Shown: positions 1 through 8,908, counted from the first letter of the stretch. The stretch is 29,536 nucleotides of DNA from Novosphingobium sp. UBA1948 (GCA_002336765.1 DDES01000239.1:1-29536); one strand, 5' to 3'. Numbers and translations are program-made. Notes: generated by a model from the sequence alone, not told the origin.

Positions 1-671
1 GCGCGTTCGATGAACAGCCCGTCGATGCGGCTGGGGTTCTCGATGGCATCGGTCAACCCGCGGCCCGGCTCCAGATCCATCGAGAGCGCGCCGGTGCCGA
101 AATGGATGTCCAGATCGAGCAGCGCGGTGGGCTGCTTGTGATCCTCGGAAAACAGCCATGCCAGCGAGGTGGCCAGCAGCGAGGCTCCCACACCGCCACG
201 CGTGCCGATAACGGCGGTGGTGATATGCGGCTTCTCGCCATTGAGGTCGCTCGATTGCGGCGTGGTCAGGATCGCCTGCGCCTGCGCCAGCGCGTCGCGC
301 ATCAGGCCTGCGTTGAGGGGTTTGAGAAGATAGTCATGGATGCCGCTACCCAGCAGATCGCGGTAGAGCCGCACGTCATTGACCTGGCCGATGGCGATCA
401 CCACCGTGCCCGGCTCGCAAACTTCGGCCAAAGCGCCGATGTCCGAGAGCGGATCGCCGCTTTCCGACAGATCGACCACCAGAATGGCGGGGCTGGAGGT
501 GACCGAGAGCGATTGAACGGCGGTACGCAGCCCGCCCTTGCTGGCCTTTTCCGGCGCCCAGCCGAAATCTGCCGCCATCAGACGCATCACATCGAGCGAT
601 GCATCATCGCAGACAAAAGCGGCGAACTGGTCGCGGCCCGCCATATTATGCGGTTTCCAGGGTGCGTTCAT
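1..671 (-). CDS. cpaE: CpaE/TadZ-like pilus assembly ATPase, 3' part beyond left edge
   Basis: Partial gene: its start codon (ATG, complement of 669-671) is in the window and its end is not; 223 codons are visible. The first ~130 residues resemble a response-regulator receiver domain (early FVCDD, a VVDLSESGDP strand, a late LLKPL), which in CpaE/TadZ proteins is a degenerate polar-targeting domain. A MinD/ParA-like ATPase domain follows, with a deviant Walker A loop GTRGGVGAS at about residues 156-164, lacking the usual lysine pair, and then an LLDLDIHFG strand. Family knowledge: CpaE/TadZ localises the Tad secretion machine at the cell pole. It starts 3 nt after the cpaD stop, so it is almost certainly cotranscribed with cpaB-cpaC-cpaD. 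The identification rests on this domain order plus the operon context. Confidence 0.88.
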   Translation of the reverse strand, partial: MNAPWKPHNMAGRDQFAAFVCDDASLDVMRLMAADFGWAPEKASKGGLRTAVQSLSVTSSPAILVVDLSESGDPLSDIGALAEVCEPGTVVIAIGQVNDVRLYRDLLGSGIHDYLLKPLNAGLMRDALAQAQAILTTPQSSDLNGEKPHITTAVIGTRGGVGASLLATSLAWLFSEDHKQPTALLDLDIHFGTGALSMDLEPGRGLTDAIENPSRIDGLFIER

Positions 672-674
672 GGC

Positions 675-1316
675 TTAGTTCCCCCCGCTCTGCGTGCCGG
701 CCTTCTTCACCGTATTGCCGCCGTCGCCCGAAGGCTTGGCCGCGCGATAGGCATCAATGGCCTTGTTGCTGGTCATCACCACGGTCTGGCCACGGCCGCG
801 CTCGCCCGCCAACAAATGGTCGGGATTGGCGATCATGGCGGCCAGATTGGAATTCACCGCGCAGCCGAAATTGTTGCTGGTGGCATTGTGGAAATTGTTT
901 TCGTTCTGGCCTTGCCAGTCGGGGCAGCCGGGCACGCTGGCAGCGCCGCGCGTGATGGTGACGCGGGCGGTGCCCGCCGCCACGATGCCTTCCGACAGCG
1001 GAACCTCGCGCGACAATTGCAGGCCATGACGGCTCAGCACCGAACCGACCGTCGCCATGGTGGCCTCGCTTTTCAGCGGATCATCCAGCGCGACGCGATC
1101 GCCATATTTCAGATCCATCGCGGTGAACCAGCCATCGAGCCGCTTGGCCTCGCCCGCAGACAGCCCGCCCGGACCGGTGATGAGGTCCAGCGCGAAATCC
1201 TCGTGGCTGACCACGGGCTGATGGACGCTCGAGAGCGTCCGGTTGGTGGGAATGCCGCCACAGGCCGTCAGCGCCAGCGTCAGGCCCAGAGCCGAAAGTT
1301 TGAACAATTGGGTCAT
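675..1316 (-). CDS. cpaD: CpaD-like pilus assembly lipoprotein
   Basis: About 213 residues, close to the usual CpaD length. The N-terminus is a lipoprotein signal peptide with lipobox LTAC (Cys at about residue 19 counting from MTQLF), so the mature protein is probably outer-membrane anchored on the periplasmic side. In the Tad system CpaD is a small lipoprotein acting with the CpaC secretin. I chose ATG at 1316 because the purine-rich GAGCGAG lies 6 nt upstream; ATG at 1322 and TTG at 1331 are in-frame alternatives. The TTG alternative would overlap the cpaC stop. The gene sits between cpaC and cpaE, as in Caulobacter-type cpa operons. Sequence conservation of CpaD is low, so the call depends partly on position. 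Confidence 0.85.
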   Translation of the reverse strand: MTQLFKLSALGLTLALTACGGIPTNRTLSSVHQPVVSHEDFALDLITGPGGLSAGEAKRLDGWFTAMDLKYGDRVALDDPLKSEATMATVGSVLSRHGLQLSREVPLSEGIVAAGTARVTITRGAASVPGCPDWQGQNENNFHNATSNNFGCAVNSNLAAMIANPDHLLAGERGRGQTVVMTSNKAIDAYRAAKPSGDGGNTVKKAGTQSGGN

Positions 1317-1327
1317 GGACATCTCGC

Positions 1328-3007
1328 TCAATTCAGGCTGAAGCCGGGGTTGCTGGGGGTGTTGGCGGCGCTGGTGCGCTTGCCAGCCTTGGGCGCGTCG
1401 GCAGGGGGAGGCGTCTTGGCGGCTTCCTCGGGCGCGGCGGTCGGGCCGGGGCGCTTGGCGCCGCTGATGCCGTCGGTCATCTTGTTGCCCCAGATGCGCT
1501 GGACGTCGTTGGGGTTCTGCATCCCGTCGGTCGGCAGCTTGATGTCGCCATCATTCACCGGCTTGACCAGATAGGGCGTCACCACGATCACCAGTTCGCT
1601 CTCGCCGCGCTTGAAGGCGGTGGACTTGAACAAGGTGCCAAGGATCGGCACATCACCCGCTCCGGGCAGCTTGGTGAGCGTGTTGTTGGCATAGTTGGAG
1701 AGCAGGCCGCCGAGCATCATGCTCTGGCCCGAACCCAGCTCGATCGAGGTTTCCGCGCGGCGCATGGTGAGCGCGGGCACCTGAAAGCCGTTGAGCGTGA
1801 CCGAACCCTGGCTGGAGAGTTCCGACACTTCGGGGCGCACGCGCAGCGAGATGCGGCCATCGGACAGCACCGTGGGGGTGAAGCTCAGGCTGACGCCATA
1901 TTTCTTGTATTCGATCGCTACCGAGCCAAGCCCGCTCGACACGGGGATCGGGAATTCGCCACCTGCCAGAAACTCGCCCGTCTCGCCCGACAACGCGGTC
2001 AGGTTGGGCTGGGCCAGCGTGGTGACAAGGCCCGCCGTCTCGCCCGCATCCAGCGCGGCGATGATATCAAGGCCGAGGAAATGCGTCTGCGCGGCCAGCG
2101 TGGTGGCGGTGCTCAGCACACCGATGCCGGTGGCGGGGAACTGCTTGACCGCGCCGCTAACGGGATCGATCGCATAGTAGAAGGGGTTCACGCCCGCACC
2201 CAGCGCCGCGCTGGAGGTGGCTGTGCTGGAGATCATGTTGCGGCCCTGACCGATGGCATACTGGAAGCCATTGCCATAGTTGGAGGTGGCCAGATTCGAT
2301 TGCAGCGTCTTGGACAGCGAACGGCTGACCTCGGCAATGCGCACCTGCAGATTCACCTGCAAAGGCGTTGCCGTGCGGATGCGGGTGATGATGTTGGTGT
2401 CCTTGCCGACATAGGCTTTCACCAGACGCTCGGCTTCGGCGGCATCCTCGGGATTGCGTACCGTGCCGGTGAGCAGCATCGTGCCCGAACCGACCGTGGC
2501 GACATTCACCTTGGAATCGGGCATGGCCACGCGCAGCATCTGGTCCACGCTGTCGATATTGTTGGCCACGCGTACATTGGCCGACCAGATCACCGCGCCT
2601 GCGGCGTTGCTGGCATAGATCGTCGTCTCGCCCGAGCTACGGCCATAGACATAGAGCTGGCTGGGCGATTTCACCTGAACATCGGCCACCTTGTCATCGG
2701 CGATGAAGACATCCTTCATGCTGGTCGGCAGGCTGACCAATTGCCCGCGCCCGATGGCCAGCACCACGTCGCTCGACGGGCGCGTGACGGAGGAGGCCGA
2801 GGGCAGGCTGGCGGCGCCAAAGCTGCTGCTCTCCATCGCGACCAGCGGCTTCACCGGCACCACGGCGCGCGAGGCAACGGGGCGCTTGACCAGCGGCAGG
2901 GCGAGTTTGGCAAGAGGCTTGCGCGGCGCGGCTTGCGCGGCGACCGGCACCAGCAGGGCGGTGGCCGAAGCGACCAGCAGCAGGCGGGAAAAGTGGCTCT
3001 TCATCAT
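1328..3007 (-). CDS. cpaC: CpaC/RcpA secretin, outer-membrane channel of the Tad pilus
   Basis: About 559 residues with a signal peptide (MMKSHFSRLLLVASATALLV, cleavage near AQA). A secretin N0-type domain follows (about 85-150: GRGQLVSLPTSMKDVFIADD, then YVYGRSSGETTIYA), next a BON-like region, and a C-terminal secretin domain. The hallmark end of the secretin is clear: RRAETSIELGSGQSMMLGGL, then LPGAGDVPILGTLF and ELVIVVTPYLVKPV. The C-tail is rich in Pro, Ala and Lys. The product should form the multimeric outer-membrane pore through which the Flp pilus passes. I chose ATG 3007 (or the adjacent ATG 3004) because AAGGGA lies 4-7 nt upstream; an upstream TTG at 3025 would overlap the cpaB stop. 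It lies between cpaB and cpaD in one operon. Confidence 0.94.
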   Translation of the reverse strand: MMKSHFSRLLLVASATALLVPVAAQAAPRKPLAKLALPLVKRPVASRAVVPVKPLVAMESSSFGAASLPSASSVTRPSSDVVLAIGRGQLVSLPTSMKDVFIADDKVADVQVKSPSQLYVYGRSSGETTIYASNAAGAVIWSANVRVANNIDSVDQMLRVAMPDSKVNVATVGSGTMLLTGTVRNPEDAAEAERLVKAYVGKDTNIITRIRTATPLQVNLQVRIAEVSRSLSKTLQSNLATSNYGNGFQYAIGQGRNMISSTATSSAALGAGVNPFYYAIDPVSGAVKQFPATGIGVLSTATTLAAQTHFLGLDIIAALDAGETAGLVTTLAQPNLTALSGETGEFLAGGEFPIPVSSGLGSVAIEYKKYGVSLSFTPTVLSDGRISLRVRPEVSELSSQGSVTLNGFQVPALTMRRAETSIELGSGQSMMLGGLLSNYANNTLTKLPGAGDVPILGTLFKSTAFKRGESELVIVVTPYLVKPVNDGDIKLPTDGMQNPNDVQRIWGNKMTDGISGAKRPGPTAAPEEAAKTPPPADAPKAGKRTSAANTPSNPGFSLN

Positions 3008-3021
3008 CTTGTCCCTTGCTC

Positions 3022-4155
3022 TCAATGCGTGAACGTGCTGCCGACGGGCGTGATGCCCTCTGCGGGCGGCAGGCTGCCGGCTTGCGGAGGCGCGGAATTG
3101 TTCTGCGAGAAGGTGAAGCTCGACGGCGTCACGGTCTGGCTTTCCTTGCCACGGGTTACGCGCACACCATGATCGGGCGCGGCGCGACCGGCGAAGCTGG
3201 AAAAGACCTTGGCGATGCTCGACGCTGCCTGTGCGGGTGTGGTGACGGGGGGCATCGAGCGCTTCTGGAAGCGCGAGACCTCGCCGCCGGTGGTCAGCGT
3301 TGCGCCATTGTCGATCGGGCGCTTGGCGGCAAAGGCCAGCGCGCGATCCTCGTCGGCCTTGATCGGCAGCGCGCTCTTGGCACCGAGCTTCTCGCCCGCG
3401 GGGGTAAGTGCGCCATTGGCAATCGCGCGGTCCAGATCGGTCTGGTTGTCGGCAAGGCTGCGCAGGGTCAGGCTGAGCGCGCCGACGGCTTGCGCCACTT
3501 CGATCTTCTCCGCGATCTTGGGGGTCACTTCCAGCGTCACGGTGTGGAAGGTGCGCACCACGGTCTTGCCGTTGGCGGATTCATTCTCGGTCGATTGGTC
3601 GGTGGCCAGCACGCGCAGGTTGCGCAGAATAGTCTCGGTGGCGTTGAGCGCCTGCGTATCGCCACCATTGCCGCGAATCGTCTGGGTCAGCATCACGTCC
3701 ACATGGTCGCCGGGGAACACAAAGCCCGCCACGCCCGACTTTTCGGAAACGGTGATGGTGACAGCGCGCATCCCCGCGCCCAGTGCGGCGGCAAGAAAGC
3801 CACGGTCGCCCGGCGCCACCAGCGAGCCTTGGGTCATCGGCTGGCCAGCGGTGATCGGATAACGCACCACGGTGCCCATCAGCTTGTTCATGTCGATCTT
3901 GCCGTCGACGAAATAGGCGTCACGAACCATGGAGTTCGGCCATTCCTGAAAGGTCACGGCGTCGGCGGTGATGATCGTGCCGGGCGGCAGGGCGCGCTGG
4001 GCCACCAGCACGCGGGGCCCCTTGGGCATGATCGGCAGCGCGGCCTGCACGGCGGGCGCGGCCTGTCCCGACATCAGGATGCTGCGCGCAGCCAGCGCGG
4101 TTCCGATGGCCACAACCATCGCTCCCAGCAGCAAAATCAGCTTTTTCTTGTCCAT
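3022..4155 (-). CDS. cpaB: CpaB/RcpC Flp pilus assembly protein
   Basis: 377 residues. It begins with a short basic stretch and one membrane-spanning signal anchor (MDKKKLILLLGAMVVAIGTA). A SAF domain at about 50-110 contains the typical phrase VAQRALPPGTIITADAV and the PITAGQPMTQGSLV segment. The rest is the RcpC/CpaB domain, including FVFPGDHVDVMLTQ and a VTLEVTPKIAEKIEVAQAVG stretch that is strongly diagnostic. Family knowledge places CpaB in the periplasm, where it cooperates with the CpaC secretin. The start ATG at 4155 is preceded by a modest CAGG-like site. Its stop lies only 14 nt upstream of the chosen cpaC start, so the two are probably translated from one message. The 84 nt separating it from cpaA contain no gene. 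Confidence 0.94.
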   Translation of the reverse strand: MDKKKLILLLGAMVVAIGTALAARSILMSGQAAPAVQAALPIMPKGPRVLVAQRALPPGTIITADAVTFQEWPNSMVRDAYFVDGKIDMNKLMGTVVRYPITAGQPMTQGSLVAPGDRGFLAAALGAGMRAVTITVSEKSGVAGFVFPGDHVDVMLTQTIRGNGGDTQALNATETILRNLRVLATDQSTENESANGKTVVRTFHTVTLEVTPKIAEKIEVAQAVGALSLTLRSLADNQTDLDRAIANGALTPAGEKLGAKSALPIKADEDRALAFAAKRPIDNGATLTTGGEVSRFQKRSMPPVTTPAQAASSIAKVFSSFAGRAAPDHGVRVTRGKESQTVTPSSFTFSQNNSAPPQAGSLPPAEGITPVGSTFTH

Positions 4156-4239
4156 GACCTGACCAGACCCTTACGAAACCCAGACCCGAGCGAACGGGCA
4201 ATTAACGCGGAATTATCGGAGAAATTGGTTAATATACCC

Positions 4240-4728
4240 TCACCCCACGGGCGAACCGGCCTGCATGGCGGGCCAATAGTTTTGCGCCAGCACCCAGAAA
4301 CCGCCGAAAGCGATGGCCAGCCCATAGGGGATCGCCAGCTTCTCGCGCTGACGGCGGGCGACATGCCAGAAGGCCATCACCACGGTCAGAACGCCGCCCG
4401 AAATGGCCATCACCGTCACCAGCTGCATGAACCACAAAGGCTTGATCCACAGTGCCAGCGCCACCAGCAGCTTCACATCGCCGCCGCCCATCGCGCCAAA
4501 GGCAAACAGGCCTGCCAGCACTACAAAGGCCGCCAGTGCGCAGCCCAGTTGCCAGCCAATGTCCGACCATCCCATGCCGCTGGCCCACCAGAACAGCGGC
4601 GCCGCGAGGGCAATGCCGAGGTTCAGCCAGTTGTCGATCTGGCGGCGGCGGATGTCGGTGTAGGCCGCCACCAGCAGCGCGACCGCCAGAGCGGCGAGCA
4701 GACCATAGGAAATCGAAAAGCCGTGCAT
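4240..4728 (-). CDS. cpaA: CpaA/TadV-type prepilin peptidase (A24 family)
   Basis: 162 residues, almost entirely hydrophobic, with about five membrane segments. Both catalytic aspartates of the A24 aspartic prepilin peptidases are visible: D25 in YTDIRRRQIDNW and D84 in GGGDVKLL (the GxGD motif). The short form without the N-terminal methylase domain is typical of Tad-system peptidases. It would cleave Flp prepilin and pseudopilins on the cytoplasmic side of the inner membrane. It is the first gene of the visible cpa operon. The Flp pilin gene often found directly upstream in related operons is absent: a divergent hydrolase gene lies there instead. Confidence 0.93.
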   Translation of the reverse strand: MHGFSISYGLLAALAVALLVAAYTDIRRRQIDNWLNLGIALAAPLFWWASGMGWSDIGWQLGCALAAFVVLAGLFAFGAMGGGDVKLLVALALWIKPLWFMQLVTVMAISGGVLTVVMAFWHVARRQREKLAIPYGLAIAFGGFWVLAQNYWPAMQAGSPVG

Positions 4729-4773
4729 GGAAAACCCCTGATGCTTACACTGCGGTATGTAGAGCCAAAGGGC

Positions 4774-4787
4774 TTACCAATTGGTAA
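4774..4787. promoter_or_regulatory. Perfect 14-bp palindrome in divergent promoter region
   Basis: TTACCAATTGGTAA is a perfect inverted repeat in the 77-bp gap between cpaA (leftward) and the hydrolase gene (rightward). Its position, 46 bp from the cpaA start and 19 bp from the hydrolase start, suits a dimeric repressor or activator site. The binding protein cannot be named from sequence. No regulator gene adjoins it. Confidence 0.4.
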
Positions 4788-4805
4788 CCACGCTACGGCG
4801 CGCGG

Positions 4806-5795
4806 ATGCGGGATTTGTGCGAAATGACCACGGATAAAGGTAAATTGCGACTACGCGCGATCCCTGATGGAGCTGTGGAGGGTTGGTGGCAGGCGTCCGA
4901 CGGACACACGATTCGCCGGATCGATCTGTCTCCACCGGTCGGCATGGCCCCGCGCGGCAGTCTGCTGTTCATGCCGGGGCGCGGCGACTGCTACGAAAAA
5001 TGGCTGGAAGCGCTGGAGCATTGGCGTGCGCGGGGCTTTCATGTCACCGCGCTCGACTGGCGCGGGCAGGCAGGGTCGGGGCGGCTTGGCCCGTCGGAGC
5101 GGATCGGCCATATCGACGATTTCGCGCTGTGGATTGCCGATCTGGCTGGCTTCTGGCACGTTTTTGTGGGTGAAACACCCGCGCCGCACGGGCTGATCGG
5201 CCATTCGATGGGCGGCCATCTGGCGCTGCGTGCCGTTGCCGAAGGTGCGGTTGCCCCCGCCTTCACCGTGCTTTCCGCGCCGATGGTGGAGATGTTCGCT
5301 TGGGGCCTGCCACTGGCGGTACAGCGGGTTTTGGCATGGGTGATGGTGCATCTGGGTGGTCCGCGCCGCGCGGCATGGGCCGATGGCGAGAAACCTTCGG
5401 TGGGCAAGGCCATCCGCATGGCGCTGCTCACCCATGATACGGAGCGCTATCAGGCCGAGTTGGACTGGCGCGCGCAGCGGCCCTTTCTGGAGATGGGGCC
5501 TGCCAGTTGGGGCTGGATGCGCGCTTCGGTGGAATCCTCGGCGCGCCTGTGGGGGATGCTGGCGCGTGTGGTCTCGCCAGTGCTGATCCTCTCGACCCGC
5601 ACCGACCGGCTGGTGAGCCATCGGGCGGCCGCGAGGGCGGCGGAAATCCTGCCTGCAGGCGAACTGGTCACGTTCGGGCCGGAGGCGCGCCACGAGATAC
5701 TGCGCGAGGTGGATAGCGTGCGTGACCATGCTCTGGCCATGATCGATGGCTTTATCGATCGGCAACTCGCCGCGTTGCCCGCACGACAGGCTTGA
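4806..5795 (+). CDS. Alpha/beta hydrolase, lysophospholipase/S33-like
   Basis: 329 residues without an evident signal peptide, so probably cytoplasmic. The nucleophile elbow GHSMGG (Ser134) is preceded by an oxyanion-type region GRGDCYEKW and a LDWRGQAGSGR loop. The remaining triad is plausibly Asp267 (STRTDRLV) and His296 (EARHEI). This arrangement is that of the serine aminopeptidase S33 / monoglyceride lipase-like Hydrolase_4 family, often annotated as lysophospholipase PldB; the substrate cannot be deduced. An in-frame ATG at 4824 is an alternative start, and neither start has a strong ribosome site. The downstream oxidoreductase starts 24-33 nt after the stop, suggesting cotranscription. 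Confidence 0.85.
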   Translation: MRDLCEMTTDKGKLRLRAIPDGAVEGWWQASDGHTIRRIDLSPPVGMAPRGSLLFMPGRGDCYEKWLEALEHWRARGFHVTALDWRGQAGSGRLGPSERIGHIDDFALWIADLAGFWHVFVGETPAPHGLIGHSMGGHLALRAVAEGAVAPAFTVLSAPMVEMFAWGLPLAVQRVLAWVMVHLGGPRRAAWADGEKPSVGKAIRMALLTHDTERYQAELDWRAQRPFLEMGPASWGWMRASVESSARLWGMLARVVSPVLILSTRTDRLVSHRAAARAAEILPAGELVTFGPEARHEILREVDSVRDHALAMIDGFIDRQLAALPARQA

Positions 5796-5819
5796 CCGCG
5801 CGGGCCTAAGCGGCTTGGG

Positions 5820-6914
5820 ATGCGCGCGATGGTTCCCGATTTTGACATAGCTATCGTGGGCGCGGGCATGGCAGGCGCGTCGCTGGCCGCCGCGCTGGTA
5901 GAACTCGGCGCCACGCGCATCGTGCTGCTCGAGGGCGAGGAGCGCCCGGGCTACCATTCGACGGGGCGCAGCGCGGCCTTCTGGCAGGAAACCTATGGCG
6001 GGGCGGGGGTGCAGCCGCTCACCACCGCTTCGGGGCCGGTGCTGGATGCGCTGGGCTTTCTGGGCGAGCGGGGCGGATTGACGCTGGCGCGCGAGGCGGA
6101 ACTGGACGCGCTGGCCGCGTTCGAGACCGAGTTCACACCATTGGGCGTGGCGATGGAGCGGCTGGATCGCGAGGGCATTGCCGCCATTGTGCCGCATCTG
6201 CGCGCGGCATGGGTGGCGGGCGTGATGGAGCATGATTGCCGCGACATCGATGTGGGCGGGCTGCACCAGCATTACCTGAGCCTTGCCGCCAGGCATGGGG
6301 CGCAAGTGTGGTGCAAGGCGCGGCTGGCCTCTGCTCGCCGCGATGATGCTTGGCATTTGTCACTGGAGGATGGGCGCAGCCTGTCGGCCCGCGTGCTGGT
6401 GAATGCGGCGGGGGCATGGGCCGACGAGGTGGCGACGATGGCCGGCGCCGCGCCGCTGGGTATCACCCCCTACCGCCGCACGATGGTTCAGGCCCGCGTG
6501 GCGCCAGCGGTCGATCCCGCCATGCCGCTGGTCATGGATATTGGCGAAAGCTTCTATTTCAAGCCCGAGGCGGGGCGCCTGTGGCTGACCCCGCATGACG
6601 AGACGCCCAGCCCGGCCTGTGATGCCGCGCCCGAGGAAATCGACGTGGCCATCGCCATCGACCGGATGGAGCAGGTGGTCGATTGGCAGGTGGAGCGGGT
6701 CGAGCACAAATGGGCGGGTTTGCGCAGTTTCGCGCCCGACCGCCTGCCGGTCTATGGCTGGGATCGGGCGGTGGAAGGCCTGTTCTGGTGCGCGGGGCAG
6801 GGGGGCTTCGGGATCCAGACCGCGCCTGCCGCCTCGGCGATGGCGGCGCGCCTCTTGCTGGGGATGGAGCCGGATGCGATTGATCCGGCTCCCTATGCGC
6901 CTGACCGCTTTTAG
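5820..6914 (+). CDS. FAD-dependent oxidoreductase, D-arginine dehydrogenase (DauA)-like
   Basis: 364 residues. The N-terminal Rossmann dinucleotide loop IVGAGMAGASLA (about 12-23) and the LLEGEERPGYHSTGRSAA segment (His46, Arg50) are typical of the DAO/DadA superfamily. The GYHSTGRSAA phrase is particularly characteristic of D-arginine dehydrogenase DauA and related glycine/D-amino-acid oxidases. Near the C-terminus, KWAGLRSFAPDRLPVYGWD and GQGGFGIQTAPA match the substrate-carboxylate and FAD-binding end of the family. It would oxidise an amino acid to an imino acid in the cytoplasm; the actual substrate is an inference. ATG at 5829 is an alternative start. Its TAG stop overlaps the stop codon of the convergent TonB receptor gene. 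Confidence 0.86.
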   Translation: MRAMVPDFDIAIVGAGMAGASLAAALVELGATRIVLLEGEERPGYHSTGRSAAFWQETYGGAGVQPLTTASGPVLDALGFLGERGGLTLAREAELDALAAFETEFTPLGVAMERLDREGIAAIVPHLRAAWVAGVMEHDCRDIDVGGLHQHYLSLAARHGAQVWCKARLASARRDDAWHLSLEDGRSLSARVLVNAAGAWADEVATMAGAAPLGITPYRRTMVQARVAPAVDPAMPLVMDIGESFYFKPEAGRLWLTPHDETPSPACDAAPEEIDVAIAIDRMEQVVDWQVERVEHKWAGLRSFAPDRLPVYGWDRAVEGLFWCAGQGGFGIQTAPAASAMAARLLLGMEPDAIDPAPYAPDRF

Positions 6915-8908
6915 AAGCTGGCCACGCGGGCGACCAGCCGCACCGAACGGCCCATCGCCATCACCAAATCCTTGTTGAAGCTGGTGGCATAGCGCTGGAC
7001 ATCATCGGTAAGGTTCTGGCCCACCACCGAGAATTCCACCCCCGGATAGGCCTTGAAGGGCCGCACCGCGACATGGGCCGACAGGGCGTTATACCCCGCT
7101 GTGGCCGAGTCATAGGCGCCGAAGTCGTTTTGCGTGCCATAGCGGGTGTAACTCACCCCCGCATCCCAGCGCGGGCTTTGCCAATCCAGCCCGCCGCCGA
7201 TCCGCCACGGGGCGATGCGGGGCACATTGCTGCCATCGTCCAGCGTGGCGCGGGTGAGGTCACCCATCAGGCGCGCCGACAGGCGGCTGTTGCCGGTCTT
7301 CATCAGATCATAGCTGGCCTCAGCCTCTAGCCCCCGGAAATGGGCGCCCTGCTGGCGATAGAACACTTCGCGCAGCTCATTGGCAGTGCCTGTCACGCAA
7401 TTGCCGTCATCATCGCAGGTGCGGCCGGTCAGGTCGCCGTAGATGTAGTTGGAAAACCACGTGGAATAGAGACTGCCATCGAAGTGGAACGGGCCGCGGT
7501 TGACGCGCAGGCTGAGTTCCAGCGCTTTGGCGCGTTCCACCTTGAGGTTCGGATCGCCAGTCTCGTAGGTTTGCGGGCCGTCATGGCCGCCGCGCGCGAA
7601 CATCTCGGTCATGGCGGGCGCGCGGCCGGTGGTGGAGGCGGTGAGGCCGATCTTCACGAAGCGGCCCGCGTCATAGAGCATACCCAGCGCCGCGCTGACC
7701 GGCGTGTGACTGGCCTTGGTAAAGACATCCGAGAGCGGCGTGCCGGTGATGCGCACATGCTCGACGCGGGCGCTGGCTTCCACATGCAGCGGCTTGGCCA
7801 GCGCGATTTCGCTGAACACATAGGCGGCGATATTCTCGGAGGTAGCGGGGAACAGATAGGTGGCATCGACCCCCAGCGCCTGAAAGTCGCGGTGCTGGTA
7901 TTCGCCGCCCAGCGCCAGATTGCTGACCGCGCCCAGCTTGTTGAACAGCGCCTCGGCGCGCAGGTTCACCTCCTTGTTCTTGAAGGTGGTGTTGATCGAG
8001 CCATCGGGGTTCTTTTCCGAGTGCTGGTAATCGCCATAGGATCCGTCGATAGTGATGGCCTTCACCAGTGGCGAGCCCAGTTCGATGACATTGCGGCTGA
8101 TGACTTTGGTCTGGCGCATGTCGATATAAGTGGTGTCGCTGGGGATGCCGAATTGCGCATCATAATGCGTGACGGCAAGGCCCGCGCGGCTGCCGCCGTC
8201 GCCAAAGAAATAGGAACCACCCGCCGAGGCGCCCCAACCCTTGAAGAAGGAATTGGCTTGGCGGCCTTCCGGCGTGTCATAGCTTCCGGTGCGACGGGTA
8301 TAGGCATCGGCGTGCAGCGCCAGATCGCCCGCCTTCGCATCCACCAGCCCTGCCACTTCGCCCGCACGGTTGCCGGTGGTGTAACTGGTGGTGAATTCGC
8401 CCGTCAGTGGGTTGGTCGGCAGGGCGGTGGGCACACGGTTGTTGAGCGTGTTGATCACGCCGCCAATGGCCTGGCTACCGTAGCGCAGAGTGGCCGCGCC
8501 GCGCACGACCTCTATGCTGCGTGCGGAAAGCGGGTCGATCGGCGTGCCGTGGTCGGGGCCAATGTCGGAGACGTCGGAAATCGAGGTGCCATCCTCCAGC
8601 AGGCGCACGCGGTTGGAATCCATGCCGCGGATGATCGGGCGCGAGGCGCCTTGCGCAAAGCCCGAGGCCGAAACGCCCGGCACATTCCTGAGCGCGTCGG
8701 CAAGGCTGGCGCCGCCTGCCTGCCGGATCTGCTCGGCATCCACCTTGGCGGGGATCGAGGGCGTCTCGTCCTGCTTGTGGCGGAAAGGGGTGGCGGTGAC
8801 CACGATGGCCGGATCGGCGGGCGCTGCGGCGGAATCCGCGTCGGCAGCAAGGCCGGTTTGGGGCAGGGCCAGCAGTGCGGCGCTGGTCAGCAGGGCATAG
8901 GGCTTCAT
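6911..8908 (-). CDS. TonB-dependent outer-membrane receptor, possibly ZnuD-like
   Basis: 665 residues. A signal peptide (MKPYALLTSAALLALPQTGL, cleavage near LAADA) is followed by a TonB box-like AIVVTATP (34-41). The plug domain runs to about 160 (DALRNVPGVS, RPIIRGMDSNRVRLLEDG, SIEVVRGAATLRYGSQAIGG). The beta-barrel extends to the C-terminal Phe of VARVASF. It should import a scarce ligand across the outer membrane using TonB energy. The SDVSDIGPDHG plug loop and an Asp-rich, Cys-flanked extracellular segment (CDDDGNC, about 498-504) recall the ZnuD/zinc-type receptors. Ligand assignment is only suggestive. Start ATG at 8908. It is monocistronic as far as can be seen, with a possible metalloregulator site about 90 bp upstream. 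Confidence 0.92.
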   Translation of the reverse strand: MKPYALLTSAALLALPQTGLAADADSAAAPADPAIVVTATPFRHKQDETPSIPAKVDAEQIRQAGGASLADALRNVPGVSASGFAQGASRPIIRGMDSNRVRLLEDGTSISDVSDIGPDHGTPIDPLSARSIEVVRGAATLRYGSQAIGGVINTLNNRVPTALPTNPLTGEFTTSYTTGNRAGEVAGLVDAKAGDLALHADAYTRRTGSYDTPEGRQANSFFKGWGASAGGSYFFGDGGSRAGLAVTHYDAQFGIPSDTTYIDMRQTKVISRNVIELGSPLVKAITIDGSYGDYQHSEKNPDGSINTTFKNKEVNLRAEALFNKLGAVSNLALGGEYQHRDFQALGVDATYLFPATSENIAAYVFSEIALAKPLHVEASARVEHVRITGTPLSDVFTKASHTPVSAALGMLYDAGRFVKIGLTASTTGRAPAMTEMFARGGHDGPQTYETGDPNLKVERAKALELSLRVNRGPFHFDGSLYSTWFSNYIYGDLTGRTCDDDGNCVTGTANELREVFYRQQGAHFRGLEAEASYDLMKTGNSRLSARLMGDLTRATLDDGSNVPRIAPWRIGGGLDWQSPRWDAGVSYTRYGTQNDFGAYDSATAGYNALSAHVAVRPFKAYPGVEFSVVGQNLTDDVQRYATSFNKDLVMAMGRSVRLVARVASF

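Noticed and set aside
102..1574. 490-residue plus-strand open frame opposite cpaE, cpaD and cpaC
   Set aside because: It is rich in Arg, His, Gly and Gln with no recognisable domains and lies antisense to three well-supported pilus genes; a GC-rich mirror frame.
3016..4827. 603-residue plus-strand open frame opposite cpaB and cpaA
   Set aside because: Same mirror-frame composition; cpaB and cpaA motifs on the other strand are clear.
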